Assembly: GCF_000003815.2 (NCBI RefSeq)
Contig: NC_049985.1
Location: forward strand, 11,647,699 to 11,711,698
From: Branchiostoma floridae
Lineage: Eukaryota; Chordata; Leptocardii; Amphioxiformes; Branchiostomatidae
Direction of reading: 5' to 3'
Length of the DNA stretch: 64,000 nucleotides
Below, piece after piece: positions 49,507 through 62,450 of the stretch. The position numbers were made by a program, and so were the translations under genes. Each line of letters begins with the position of its first letter. The stretch's first letter is position 1. The notes beneath the pieces are model-generated. The model searched no databases. It saw nothing but the letters and a program-made list of their open reading frames with translations, and had not been told where the DNA came from.

Positions 49507-50027
49507 CTGTGATTTGAAGACTGAATTTCCGTCCCTTGTTCTGCAGTTAAGACATAGGATTGTCATGGGATTCATATAATAGAAAGATACTGTATTACGA
49601 CGAAACATTTTTAAGCAGTGTAACTGTTAGTTTTGGTACAAAAGGCAGCAAAATCAGGTTTTGAACTTACCTCTGCACCATATGATGTTTGCCACCAGTT
49701 GCAGGCCATGCTGTTGGGTTGGACCTGAAAGAGGCAGACCTACCAATATGTTATGTTCACTGCAATTCGACATTCAAATCTACCTGGTACTTGTGCTGTG
49801 TTGGAAAGCAAGTTATTAGTCATATAATATGTTTAAAGCTGCATTGAGTGCAATTTCTACAATGCAATTTAGGCAAATACAATTTCAATTTGTCACCAGT
49901 CTGGGGACTAACTAAACTTTACACAATATGCACATAACACAGCCAAACATTACACCTGCCTACACAAGGAATTTGCAAGCATTGAGAGACTACAAAAGGA
50001 AACATCAAGTTTTCAAGTACGACTTTC

Positions 50028-50033
50028 TTTATT
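50028..50033 (-). terminator. Probable Mastermind-like polyadenylation signal
   Basis: TTTATT on the plus strand (AATAAA on minus), giving a 3' UTR of about 1.4 kb from the stop at 51434. Inferred by position. Confidence 0.4.
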
Positions 50034-51433
50034 CTGGCGGCACTTGCCAGTGCTCTATCTACAGTGAGCTCCTCTTCCGGTGGCATGCGTTTCCACAATC
50101 TACATGTAGTCTTGGTGAAGGCAAAAACAAATAATTTACAATGCTTGTAAAATCATCCTCAAACCTAGCTCCAAAATAAATGGCTATGCCTGTTCTACAA
50201 TAATTACATGGTTCTTTTACTGCATCGTTCTCAGCACATCAAACAAAAAAGGGACCCATTCTGTACAAATTGTTCCACTGTATGATACTGAGTGTAGCTT
50301 CATTTCCCAGCCTACACATACCTACTATAACTACTAGAAAATTCAGCACTTCCTCCATGTACACATACATATAAAACTTGTTACATACAGGGCTTATCAC
50401 ACAAGTGGCCATTATTACTATTGATATTCCAAAAATGTACAGTGGATGATTTCGACAAAGAAAAAGCAATTACAGTTCATTCTTGTCTTGTAGTTTTATA
50501 AACCTGTTTTCTCTCAATCAAATGAATACCTTTCCATACTTCCATCCAATTTAAAAGGCACTTGATATGGAAACAGCTAGTCTTCCTGGCCTTTCATATG
50601 CATCTTCTTGGAATCTTTTACCTTTCTTAACTAAGTTAAAACATTTACTGTTGATGGGTGTAAACTTGGCTACCAATAATTCAACAGTTCAGGCAAAGAA
50701 GTATGATTTTGGTACTTAGAATGCATGTAGATTTGTAATGTGTCTGATCATGAGTTGATAATGGCTGGAAAAGTGTTAACTGGGAAATGAATCTACAAAA
50801 CATTATGAATGCATACTGTACACACAACAAATATTGGAGTGGAATTTAAGGTCTTCCCAGATTTTTTTCTGTCATCTCTGCATATCAATGCACCAACATT
50901 TTCATAGAAGACATATCAATTTTACTGCCAAGATGACAGACTGGCCATAATTTTTCTCCTTCAATGGAAACGAGGTATGACAGACTTGGGGTAAAACCCA
51001 GGTTGAATTTCAACAAACCAGCCAAACGAATGGTATGTAACGTCATCTAACCTGCTTTTTGTAAGCAGTGTGCTTAAAATAGAAAATCTGGAGAAGCGTA
51101 GCGAACAAGACAAAGTTTAAAAATCTGCAGTCGATTTCTGGGATTGGGTACATTTATACAGAACTTCCGGAGAAGGTAAACTATTATAATCTACAATTAT
51201 TATAACTGCAGAGAGTGATGTTACAGATCATTTCTTACAATATCTTCAGAGCTGTACAGAGGTTTCAGTAAAAATGACATAAAATCAGCAGACTTGTCAC
51301 TTACAATGTCAGTTACAATAGTCCTGGAAGTTTGGTCAAGAGTCGACCAAGATAAAACATGGACGTTACTATCCGTTAATATGTACACTCGTGTCTGTAG
51401 TATGTGGTGCGGTCTGAGTTACACATCTACAAA

Positions 51434-54400
51434 CTATTTGTTTGCAAAAATCACTTCGTCAATGAAGTTCAAATCATGTGGATCCATATAGTTCATGTTT
51501 GAATTTGGTCCCATTGTCATCTGTCTGTCTGGTAAGTTCTCTACCATGTTCCCGTGGAATTCTGTGCCCGATGGCTTTGGGTACGCTGCCAACTGGGGCA
51601 TCTGGCCCATTGCCATTGGTTGGGACATCCTCGCCATATTGGTTCCCGATTGGTTCATCATCTGCACCCCGGGGGGTATTGTCATTTGGCCCTTGTTTGG
51701 CATTTGACCAATCAGCTGCCTTTGTTGGTTCATGTGTGCAGCCAGGTTCATCCTATTGGAATAGTTCTGCGCTGCCATTGGTCCGTCTTGCGAGTTTGGT
51801 GGGAACGAGCCGCCCATGTACTGGCCCTGTCTGGTGAACGCGGCCGACGTAGGTGGTTGCTGGTTAGGAGCTGCGTTGCCGTAGCCTTCCCGCTGGTATT
51901 GTGCCCACATTTCTTGGTCCGTGGTCGATCGACATGCGCTGGTGGTGTAGACTCTCTGGGCAGTGGATATGGTCGCGGCGGCCGAGTGGGGTCCCGCCAT
52001 GTGCGGTGGCAGGGGCTGCGTGGTGGGCGGGTGTCCGGGATTGTAGCCCTGTCTGCCATCTAATGGCATCTCCCCCCCAAACCCCTGCATCGAAGACTGG
52101 GAATGTGTCCTATCTCTTGGTCCCCCCGGCATCATCTGTGCCTGGCCCATGTCCATGTGTGCTTTGGCTGTGCTGATGTGTTGTACGTTCTGTTTAAAAA
52201 CCTGGTTGGCGGAAGCCTGTGGTTGGCTCCAACCTATTTCTTGCTTCACCTCCGCCTGTCGGAAACCCACTGCATGTGGGTTAACCACACTGGCCTGACT
52301 TTTCAAACTGGACATGCCCATAGCTGGAACCCCTGCTTTCATGGCCTGGAAGTTAGGGTTGCCTTGCTGGGCCTTCATCTGCGCTGTGGCTTCTCCATAG
52401 TCCGGTGGGGGTCGGTTCAGGTAATGCTGCATCTGGCTCTGCATGTGCTGTTCCATAAGATGTTCTGGCATACCTGGGTGCTGTTGTTGTTGCTGCTGCT
52501 GCTGTTGTTGTTGCTGCCGCTGTACAAGCTGCGCCTGCACAGCGTTTCTGGCAGCTATGCTGCTGGTCTTGTCCACAGCAGCCTGGGAATGTGTGGGGAG
52601 GGCGCGGTACTGCAGGTTCAGCTTCTGCTGCTGCTGTTGCTGCTGCCTGGCCTGGAGGAGCCGCATGTGCTCCACTGTCATGCCTTGCTGCTGCGCAGCC
52701 TGCCATTGGCCATTCCCTGCCGGTCCTGGCTGCTGCGGGTGGTACTGCGTGACGTTTTGTTTCATCGTCGGTGGTGGTGGTCTGACCGACTCCTGCTGTC
52801 CGAATGCATGCATCTGCGATATCGGTGGGAGCTGGGGTTTCATCTCTGGTCCAGAGTAGTGTGAGAGTGGCTTAGTGTTGGCCATGGTCAGGGACGTGAT
52901 GGCTCTGTTGGCCTCGCTATGACTGGAGTGTGCTGGGTGGCTGTTCAGTGGACCACCTGGCATATTTTGCTCCAGATGCATGATGGGCTGCTGCTCGGGG
53001 TGGAATCCGTGGGGAGAGCCCATCGGTCCCGCGCCGTCCATGTAGCCAGAACATGTGGTGGTGCGGGAGGGCTGAGCCTGAGATGGGATCCCTGGGTGGG
53101 GGTTGGCCTGCATGTGGGGTAAAGACTGGGGCACGGCTTGCTGTACTCTACACGGCGCCACCTGGTGGGGCGGCATGGAGGTGTTCCAGTGCTCCGTCCC
53201 ACTCTGCTTCTGCGCAGCCATCTGTTTCAGCTGTTCTGCCGCCAAACTCACGTTTTCCTGCGGCAGAGAAACCATCCCCCTCTGGTTACCTGCGCTTGTA
53301 CTGTCCTGGCCACTGTTCATGCGGCCCGACATGTTGGGGTCGTTTTGGCCATAGTTCATGGGACTACACTGGTTCTGAATCGAGTCCTGCACTGCCTTAC
53401 TGAAACTGGCATCACTAGTGGGTAGTATGTGATCTATTGGTTGTTTCTGATCAGGATGGAATGGACTGCCCTGTTGTTCCCCGTTCACAGCACCATCCAA
53501 CAATCCCGCATCACCCTTTTCCCTTATACTGTCCAGAATCTTGTCAAATTCGTTAATCTGTGACCGCAAATCTTCCTCCGGCCACTCCGGGTTTTCTAGT
53601 TCATCCAGAATGTTCATGAAGTCTTTGTCGCTCATGTTGATGTCACTGGAACTCAGCGCTGCTTTCAATGTGTTCAGGACATCAGGGAAACCTTGGTCAT
53701 TCTGACAGGAGTTGTCCTCCAGCTGCGGCTCCTGCTTGCACTCCACGGGTAGGTTTGTGGCAGGAGAGTGCGAGTTAGCGGCAGCAGCCTCGGCAACGTG
53801 GTCTTGCGGCCGCGTATCCTCAAGTCCAGCTTCGGATTTCATGACCGCGTCAGGCGTGTGGCTCTGTTTGATGGTGCCGACATTTTCCACCGGGTTACCG
53901 ACAGGGAAGCCGTGCAGGTTGTGTGACTGGTTGGTTGCTTCGCTGGTTTTGGTCTTCTTCGTGGTGTGATTTTCTTCCACACCGTCCGCTGCTGAATCAG
54001 AGGCCTGGCTCCCCGAGCCCCCCAGTTTTCTCTTCAACTGAAACACATCATATAAACACTTGGTTACAATACTGAAACACATCATATAAACACTTGGTTA
54101 CAATACTGAAACACATCATATAAACACTTGGTTACGATACATGAACTGAAAGACAGGCTGTTTTGACAGTCTTTGAGGTGGACTGAAAAGAAGGTATTGC
54201 TTTTTTTTTTTAAAGAGGTAACTAAGTTAAATTTTATACATGTACAAGTATTAGAATTTTACAAGTTGTTTTATATCTATTTGAAGCAAAACTGATGACA
54301 ACCTTTTCCCTATATCTGGGAATGGGCCAATTGTATACTTTTATACGGTCAAAATTCAACATCGCTACCTATGATAACAAATACACATGTCAAGTTTACC

Positions 54401-57400
54401 TAAGAAAATACACTTAAGATACTTACAAGAAAAGGGCTGAATATAACATAAACGAACGAAGATACCGGGCTTTCTACAGTACCATACAATATGATGCCCC
54501 GCTAATTTTGACCAAAGGAGGGACAGTGCAAAGAATAACAAGGTGCTGAATCAGTGTCTGTGTAGCCAGGTCATTTTTCCACACCACTTCACACCATACA
54601 CTCTGTGTGACCAGAGGAATGTACTGTAATGAGTACAAGAATCTCTGGACTTCGCAATCACAGCCCCAGCCCTTTTTTACTACATCACAAGAACCCAAAT
54701 ACAACTGGAATATCCTAATAGACAACAAAATGTTAGCCTTGTTGTCACATAGCGTACATAACATAGTAACTTTTCAACTAGCGATGGTTGAACTAAAGGC
54801 CAATTGGCAACAACAACAGAACATGCCGCCAGCTTCCTGTTGACACAATCATGTTTGTGACCAATGGGTAGACTAGCTAGCCTAGCCTACATCAACAGTA
54901 GGGGATGATTCATTGAAGGCTGGGGGTACAGTGGGATGGAATGTAGACTGGAATGTGGCGGGTATTCTGGCCCCCTTGTCCACTCATACCCTGCATTTGT
55001 CTGCCAGGACACAGCCTGCTGTTACAAACAAAGACACAGAGGAACCCGCATATGTGGCAACCTCTCTTGGACCCTCCCAGCTAGTGCTGAGGAAGAGCAC
55101 ACTTTTGCAGAATCTTTCTCTTTGAGCTGGAGTAACTAACAGTATGAAATCGGAAAGAAGCATGAATCTATTTCTATAAAATCCTTGTGTTTTGCTAATC
55201 AAATGAAACTACTTTGCTTTGACGGATAGAATGTCTGCATTTTTGAACAAATTTTTGTGACTTTCTGGAGTCTGAATCTGTCCATTCATAAGGTTTTATT
55301 CTTTCACGTCTTGAAAGAATAAAATTTTATGAATGGACAGATTGAAGGACATTTTGACAAATGCTGTGGTGTTTGGACAAGCTGTATTCATCTTTGCTGA
55401 GTGACTGAATATTCTACACATGAAGACACAGACTAGAATTGCTGTGGGTGGCAGCTAGACCAGGTAACTCCAGTGGGAATAGCTAATCAGGTCAATATTC
55501 CCAAAATAGATCAATTCTTTCATCTGCCACTTGTCCTTATTCATTGTGTTGGAAGCTAGCTGGGGACAGTGCATGAATTATCATGGAGAGGATGCTTGAA
55601 AAATGGTCAAAATCATCATGCCAAAAGGACACTCCCTGCAAATACCAATAAGTTAGCAACAACAAAATTAGAATAATAAAGATCAGCACAAAACCAAATA
55701 AAATTGAACCAAAACTTTCTCTCAACCAGCCTCTCAGCCAGAATATTACAAACAGATGCTTCTCTGTTTGCCCTAATTACCATTATCAGCTGCAATTTCT
55801 ATCATGTCCAAATATATCACACTTTTACATTATAACATATTTTCCCCCAAAAAAATCCTTACACTACAGGTATGTACAAAATGTACATGGAAGGATGAAA
55901 GTAATTGTTGCTGACAGACTGTTATATATTGACAACATGCTGGTACATGTAAGGATGGAATCATGATTATGAATACATGTGGTTCTAATGGATGGACTGG
56001 TTAACACTAATCACTGATAATTAATTCCTCTTAATGATACATCTAATTGATCTAATGACATTTAATTTCCCTATTAAGACCTGTCAGACAGTGATGTGAC
56101 AGGACTGAGATACTTGTGGCCAGAACCACAGAAACTCACCCATTAAACATTACCTATAAAATTGAGGCCTTTTTACAAAAATACAAGTAGATCTACTAGA
56201 TCCGACATAAGAATCTCACAACTCATAAGACCTACACATTGGTGTACAAACACCTTTGTCAAACTTCTCCCAGCCGTGTCATCATGATCTAGCAACCGAG
56301 TTGTGCCAAAAGGGGGTTAAATAGGCAGAAAATGAGACTTTTATGCAATATTTTGAATCAAGAATAAGCTGACTGTTCATACCGGCCATTGTTTTACTAG
56401 GGGATAAGCTATGCATATAACAAGCATAAACTTGGATACGCTCTGTTTACGTACAACACCGCAATCCCCCCATACCAACGTCCTGCCAAGTCTAACCCTC
56501 CCCAAACTAACAACAAGGGGATCTTGACATGGCATTTCTAGAATGCAGTGTGGGAGCATTTACATCGCTTGAGAGATGTCAGAATGGATTGAATCCCTAG
56601 CACAGGGATGCCTCCTGTGAAAAGTGGCCAGAAATGAAAAGAAAGTCGTCACGGCCAGTTAACCCTGAATAGATCCTGTCTGTCAATTGGGGGTAGGTGT
56701 GTCCGCATAAATGTCTGGCACTTTGACTTTGCAACTCAACCTAGTACGGGAACGCTTGAACAAATACAACCAGGCGCTGCAAATGGCTTTACTGCTGCAG
56801 GTAATTTTACATACCTTGTCAACATGCTCAATGTATCATTTTGTTAGTTCAGACACATAGAATTAGAAAGAGTGAACTGCATCGTGTACAGTTTGGTAAG
56901 ACATTTCCCTAGACATTCTCAAATATATCTTCACTATGGACATTGATTTTCTTTTGCATCTGTTGACATGCATTTCCTGATGAAAACAGATCTACAGGCA
57001 TCTTTTTTTTTTACTTGTTACAATCATTTATTATTCCAGCATAATTGTGACACACAAAAGGATGTTCAACATTGTCATAAGCCTTCTTGCACCCCTTGCC
57101 AAAGGTTTACATTTTTTCTTGGTCTGAAAACAGACAGAGTTTCAATATTGGCCTTTCAATGAACTTAGGCACAAGCTGATAGTGATTGATATCCGTACAA
57201 AGATTAGCACAATAATGACAAAAAATAAGAACCTTCTTGTTTCCTCCCCAATTGTTTTTGTTTTTTCTTATGCCTCTGTTATTTGTGTGATTAGTCTACA
57301 GTACCGAGGGCCACATATTCTAACCACAAATTTGTCTGCCAAAGAGAACAAAACATCAGAGTCTCCTGTGCTGAAATGGAATGCCAAATTGTTGCCCCGA

Positions 57401-60322
57401 GCAAACATTTTGCTGACATGCCTGCGTCGCCAGTGAAATGGCATCTGCATGTACGTGAGAGGGATAGATCTGGCTGTGGAACTACTGTACTTCGTGCACA
57501 AAAATACATGGCAAGGTACACACACCTTTGCGTAAAACAATATATACAGCGCATCCCTTGTGATTGTTGTTCAATATTGAATTTGACAACTAACTAGAAG
57601 ACGCACAAAACAAATACTTGGTAGATATTGAGCACAAATTAAGATATATGACCTCACTTGGCTAAAGAATTGCTGGGAAAACAGCATATTTTCTGATGTA
57701 TTAGCAGCTGAGATGCAAAAAAGACTCAATCCACCAATGTGCATTGTATCTCAATTTTGATTAGACAAGATTCTACTTTGTATGAACCAAAGATTACGAA
57801 GAAAAACTTGAACATTAAGTCAACAATTCCTATCTTGTTACACGTAGATTTTCCCACTTTTTTACTACTAGTATTTGGCAAACAGGAAAGAAGTATCTGT
57901 CTTACTCCGTTTCCGAGAAAACTTTGTTGTTAGTAATGTTACTCACAACTTATATTCTACCATGGGACATGAGGCCAATCCTGAATTGTGGGGAAAGGCA
58001 GGGGATTATTTTTGTTTGCTACAATGATTTCGAAACATGTGTCTATATAAACAAAACCAAAAAAGTCCCTTTGAACAAACTCTCAACAACTTCTGCCTTT
58101 TTTCCAAGAACTCCGCTAAGGTTGTTTTCCTGTACACTCATGGACCATTCCACTCTTGCCAGAGGGGTGTCCTGAATATAGGCAGCATTTAATAAGATTA
58201 GTAAAATATCCCTTTTGTGTTTCAGTAATCTTTGCCACCTGCCACTTCTAGGAATCAAGTGTTTTGAGTGTTTCTTTCAAGGAATCCATATTAAAGCAAA
58301 GGATTTTTTTTCACTCCAGTAAACAGGTTGGAGTATTTGACCTGTTGTTGGAATAGCATATTGAATAACCGTTCCTTTCTTTTGTGGTTTTCTTTATTCT
58401 AAGAATTTGAGAAGGAATGTCTCCATTCATGTTTGATATTTTAGATAACATGTACTTGAAGTTTACTTTTTGAAAATAGATCAGAATAGTCGCTCATTTT
58501 TAACTACTGGAAAGTATGTTGGATATATGATATCAAGTGTAAAACTCATCCCCTGCTGTTGAAACAATGATAATTTGGGAGTAAAGGTAAGCTTGTGTTA
58601 GTTATAACTTATAGGAATGACAGGATAAAACTAATACATCCAAGATATAACTAACTCAACATCATACATCCCCAAAAGAACTTTAAAAGTAATAATAAAG
58701 ATTTTTTTTTAAAGATGCTCCAAAATTTGGTCTGACAAAAATTTCGTCCAAAACAAAAATATCCCTAGAAAACATTCGTAGTACGTACTTTTACAAACCA
58801 GACGGTCATATTGGTATTACATGTAATAATTAATATGTGATATGAACGTTACCACCTAGTTTGCTCCTTTATTTATTCATGAAGGCTTCCAATCAACCTG
58901 AGAGCAGGCCACTTTTCATTGACTGAGGCCATGAGGCAGTAATCAGCACACAATTACAAAATATGAACATGCACTGAAGGCTGAAAAATCTTTGGAAGGC
59001 CTATATTGGACTCAATACAACAAATTGTTTTCTGTTAGTGTACTGTAGCTTCATTTACTTATGTGGCAGTTACATTTCGTGGCAGGAAGGAAAATGAGGT
59101 TTTCGCGGTTTATCAAATTGGCGGTATTGTACAGTAGAAATAAATTGGAAATTCATATTTGTAATTGGTAATAAACATGCAGTGGCAAGCTGCAAAAAAT
59201 AAAACCATGGCAAAAGTTTCAAGATTTTGAGTATTTTGTGAGCTCCCTGATGTTTGTCGTGACAGCCTAAGGCAATTGAATTTGAATGTAGCCAAGTGTT
59301 AAACAACAGTCTCCTGTCTGGCTACAAACTGTGGTACCAGTTACGTTATAGCATTGAAGTGTTTTTTAATCTTGAAGGTTCACTATCCTAGCGGACTACA
59401 CCCACCTGATCAGGATATCAGTTGCAAGACAAGTTGAACAACCCTGCCTAAAAAAATCGACCCTTCACGGTCCCTTGTTTTTCTGGCACCTACTAGACGA
59501 GGACCTGAAAGGGGGTACTGTATATATTATATGTTACTCTAAAAAAGGCATTTGGGATTAGATTCCAGATTAGGTGACGTCTTGAAAAAATGCAGTATAA
59601 TTAAATTAACGTTAACGTTATATAACGTTATCTTAATTTGATGAAGTTCTTTTTTTTACTAAAACTTCATTGAAAAAAAAAGTACCTAGTGGTTACTTCT
59701 TGCCATAAATATATTTCTTCCAATCCCTGTCTAACAAATACCATCCCATCAAATTAGATTTCCTTAATCGATTTATTGCTAAATTAGAGGGGTCGCTAAC
59801 AACCCCTAAAGATCCCCCCAAGAGAAATGAAAAATCACATGCATCATTTCATTTTAAAAACGTCTCCAACCAGTGAACCCAGAACAGCGCTACATTAGGT
59901 GGATTTCTGCCCAGGGTTCACGCTAAAACAATACCGCTGCTATTGTTTGGTTAGATCGAGCAAACAGACTTGAAAACCAGAAGAAAGGAGGTTTGTGTGA
60001 TCAGGTTACTTACCGTAAGCAGTAAACTTCTCTGCGGCTGAGTCGCTTCGGGGTCAGCCGAGGAAGACCCGCTGGCGTTGGCGTCGTTTTTACACATCTT
60101 GGCGGTGACTGGCTCTTGCTTGCTGCCTTTAGACTTCTTGGTACGACTGTCGCAGACTCTCTGGTGGAGTACCAAGGTGTCTTGGCGCTCCTGTTGAAGG
60201 CGAGCGGCTTGGGTCTGGACATCGCGTGCCTGGCATTCGTTATGATGCTTGCGGTAGAGTTCGATTCTGGCCCGCAGTCGGTCCACGATCGCCCGGCGTT
60301 TGGGGGATTGGAGATCCCCCAT
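51434..60322 (-). CDS. MAML: Mastermind-like Notch transcriptional co-activator (2 coding exons)
   Basis: A nuclear co-activator that binds the Notch intracellular domain-CSL complex and recruits p300. Exon 1 is 60322-60014 (103 codons) and exon 2 is 54037-51434; total 970 residues. Residues about 8-65 form the basic, kinked helix that contacts CSL and Notch (RRAIVDRLRARIELYRKHH, then QERQDTLVLHQR), as in MAML1-3. The splice joins in frame to TLKRKLGGSG, matching the vertebrate TVKRNLD block. Next come an acidic region (DKDFMNILDELENPEWPEED), long Gln/Met/Pro-rich low-complexity sequence with poly-Gln runs near residues 564-575 and 609-624, and an acidic C-terminal motif (DPHDLNFIDEVIF). The start at 60322 is chosen; an in-frame ATG at 60382 would add 20 mostly hydrophobic residues. 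Vertebrate genes split this coding sequence into more exons. Confidence 0.92.
52476..52520 (-). repeat. Poly-Gln coding CAG/CAA run
   Basis: Mixed CAG/CAA codons inside Mastermind exon 2. A second shorter run lies at about 52625-52655. Opposite-strand open frames here read as Cys or Leu runs and are shadows. Confidence 0.9.
54041..54138 (-). repeat. 34-bp tandem repeat triplicating the Mastermind 3' splice site
   Basis: Units at 54041-54074 and 54075-54108, plus a 30-bp partial copy at 54109-54138. On the minus strand units end in tgtttcag, the acceptor that precedes exon 2, so identical acceptor sequence recurs upstream of the one used at 54038. Use of an upstream copy would add 34 bases and shift the frame. 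Confidence 0.9.
55275..55343. repeat. Near-perfect 32-bp stem hairpin
   Basis: Arms 55275-55306 and 55312-55343 pair at 30 of 32 positions around a 5-base loop (cgtct). It lies in Mastermind intron 1. The very short loop and high perfection fit a tiny palindromic element better than a microRNA precursor. Confidence 0.8.
58872..58937. repeat. Dispersed repeat fragment (tttattcatgaa family), copy B
   Basis: The counterpart of 38737-38793, with the same blocks in the same order, in Mastermind intron 1. Confidence 0.65.
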
Positions 60323-61436
60323 GGCTCCACTTGCGCACAGAATGGTGAAGAAATTTCCTACGAACCACCGTAAGGCACGCAAAAATATTCACACTGCACC
60401 GGGACGTTGAGATCTTTTCTCTTTCCCCCCGACGTACCCAGAGAGGTGGGGAGGGGGGCAACTGTTGACAGTATGAAGAATGGGGAGACTGTCAGAGCCC
60501 GGCTCGACTCCAGCTCGCCTCACAAAAGCGGGGACCCAGCTGGCCACCTGGTCAGGGCATCTGGGTTCTTCTCTGGACTCTAGCAGGCTATAGCCGGTGT
60601 TGGGAAGGCTTGCACAGCTCGCTGTAGCGCAGACTAGGCTGTACACGGCGCTCCTCCACCCTAATGCCTAGGTTGTGGCTTGTAACTTGTTGTCGTCACG
60701 GAAGCCATTGATGTATTCAAGCGGACTGATACCGTCGCACCACATGACGTAAAAAGGCGCGGCGTGCGTGGGAAAAAGTGCGTGAAGCGGAGAGACGCCC
60801 GTCTGGGTACATCCGCGCCGTAAGAATGTGCGGCTTTTGAAGGGGATAAGATATAAAACGCGAAAACGAAAACAAAGCATGCCTGAACTAGTATACACAT
60901 GAATTTGAACTAATGGCAAACTTTTCAATGTTTTTCTGACATCGTTTGTACTTTCCGTTCCACTTTGGGACAGAACATATGTCACATATGATTCTCAAAG
61001 CGGTACGGTACTAACCGTACGTCAGTAGTACCCAGTGCCCATGTTATCGTTCGATGCTTCTCCTACTGACGGTTTGTAAAAAAAAAAAGCTGATGTTATC
61101 ACTGTTTTAAATTGTACATTTGTCAAGTTAACTGTTTACCATACACATAACAAAGGCGCCTTTAAAAATGTGACGTCAAGGACAAATGCGTTCACACATT
61201 ATTTCCCCGGTGACAACATCCTTGAATTTTGAATTTACATTGTTCACGGCGTTTCTCTAGCAGTAAATCAGGTTATAATACAGAGGGCTGAGGGTTCATT
61301 GACTTCTGCCTGGCCACAACGCCAAAGCTGTGTACACGCACAAGGACGTGACCAGGGGATCATCCGTTAGACACAGAGGAAGGGGTGGGTACGGAATTAG
61401 CCCACTACTACCACGCGTATCCAAGAACATGCTGAA

Positions 61437-61540
61437 GTGGAAAATTGTAATGTTTCTGACTGTCGGACTTTTCTGACAGCACCAGGAGTGTTTGGCTATT
61501 CAGAAAAGTTCGACAGTCAGAAAACATTACAATGTTCCAC
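61437..61540. mobile_element. Palindromic MITE-like element (104 bp)
   Basis: Almost the entire element is one inverted repeat: gtggaaaattgtaatgtttc and the following ctgactgtcggacttttctga pair with the right half, leaving about 22 bases of loop. It lies upstream of the Mastermind-like gene. No target duplication was identified. Confidence 0.8.
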
Positions 61541-61578
61541 CCCACATCTGCTTTTAGATCCATTTATTCATTTATTTA

Positions 61579-62450
61579 GGCCATGTTGATTTGATTATAT
61601 GGATGGCATCCTCTGGGAACTCCAAAACTGATGCGAGCGAGCGAATAAAAAAAAAGTTTGGCAAAAAAAAAAGTTTCCTTCGAAGCTTCAGTATGAAATC
61701 TAAGTGGTCAGGAAGGTTGAACATAGGACTAAAAACACATAGTATGAATATTCAGCGACGTACCAACCTGATGAAACTTCACGAACACATAGTATGGTAT
61801 ATCAACAGTTACACGTTGGGACCAGTACATCCTACGGGTGCAAAACATTTTTTTTTTCTTCTTGGACCGATCCGAAAAAAAACAAAGCTGAAAAAAATCA
61901 GTTGGAACGGCTTTTGCCAATTATAAAATGGACACACTGTGTCGGCATGCAACTGGGGTCTTACCGGGCCAAGAAGACAACAAGAGCGAAGTCGAGTAGA
62001 GTTGTTTGTACCAAGTTTCTACAGTCAATGGTACAGAGAGATGGGATTGTAAAATGGCAGTGGGAGTCGGATAATCAACCAAACAGATTCATTTGTAGCA
62101 AAATTGACCAATTACCATTGTTTTGAGTATTGCCAATTCTCAAGTTTTCACATACAATCAGGTCAGGTCCGGACCTGGAAATGATCCTCTGGACCTGAAC
62201 AGGACCTACACCTGAATTTTCTGTACTGGTACCTACCCCTACCAACAATAGATTTTTATCTTTCTGTCCATTCATATCTTATTAGTTATCTGTTTTCTGA
62301 TACTTTTTTTTCAATCTACGGTATATATGTGCTCAATTTACAGCTGATTTCCACAATTTACTGTGTGGTCGAAAACTTTTTTTTGTGGAAATGGCCGAAA
62401 ATTGATGCGAGCGCGGATCATGTCATCCATATAATCAAATCAACATGGCC
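61579..62450. mobile_element. Non-autonomous DNA transposon, TTA TSD (PIF/Harbinger-like)
   Basis: Terminal inverted repeats of about 31 bp: ggccatgttgatttgattat at 61579 and its inverse ending at 62450, with one mismatch over the arm. Both ends are flanked by TTA (61576-61578 and 62451-62453). A 3-bp TWA duplication is characteristic of PIF/Harbinger elements. The 872-bp interior has no recognised transposase. The motif tgatgcgagcg also occurs as a direct repeat near both ends, a possible transposase-binding site. Confidence 0.8.

Larger units (their letters stand above)
54139..60013 (-). other. Mastermind-like intron 1
   Basis: About 6 kb with no recognised nested gene on either strand. 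It contains the hairpin at 55275-55343 and the repeat fragment at 58872-58937. Confidence 0.6.

Noticed and set aside
52103-52864. Long open frames rich in Leu or Cys opposite the Mastermind-like exon
   Set aside because: They are antisense readings of CAG/CAA glutamine codons in a strongly supported exon and have no start context or domain.
55275-55343. microRNA precursor
   Set aside because: The loop is only 5 bases and the arms are nearly perfectly paired, which is more typical of a tiny palindromic element. Kept only as a finding to check.
60323-60382. Upstream in-frame ATG extending Mastermind-like by 20 residues
   Set aside because: The extension is hydrophobic and unlike Mastermind N-termini; the start immediately before the basic helix is more likely. 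It cannot be excluded without transcript data.
61591-61926. Lys-rich open frame inside the transposon-like element
   Set aside because: No DDE residues or known transposase motif, and A-rich runs account for its composition.
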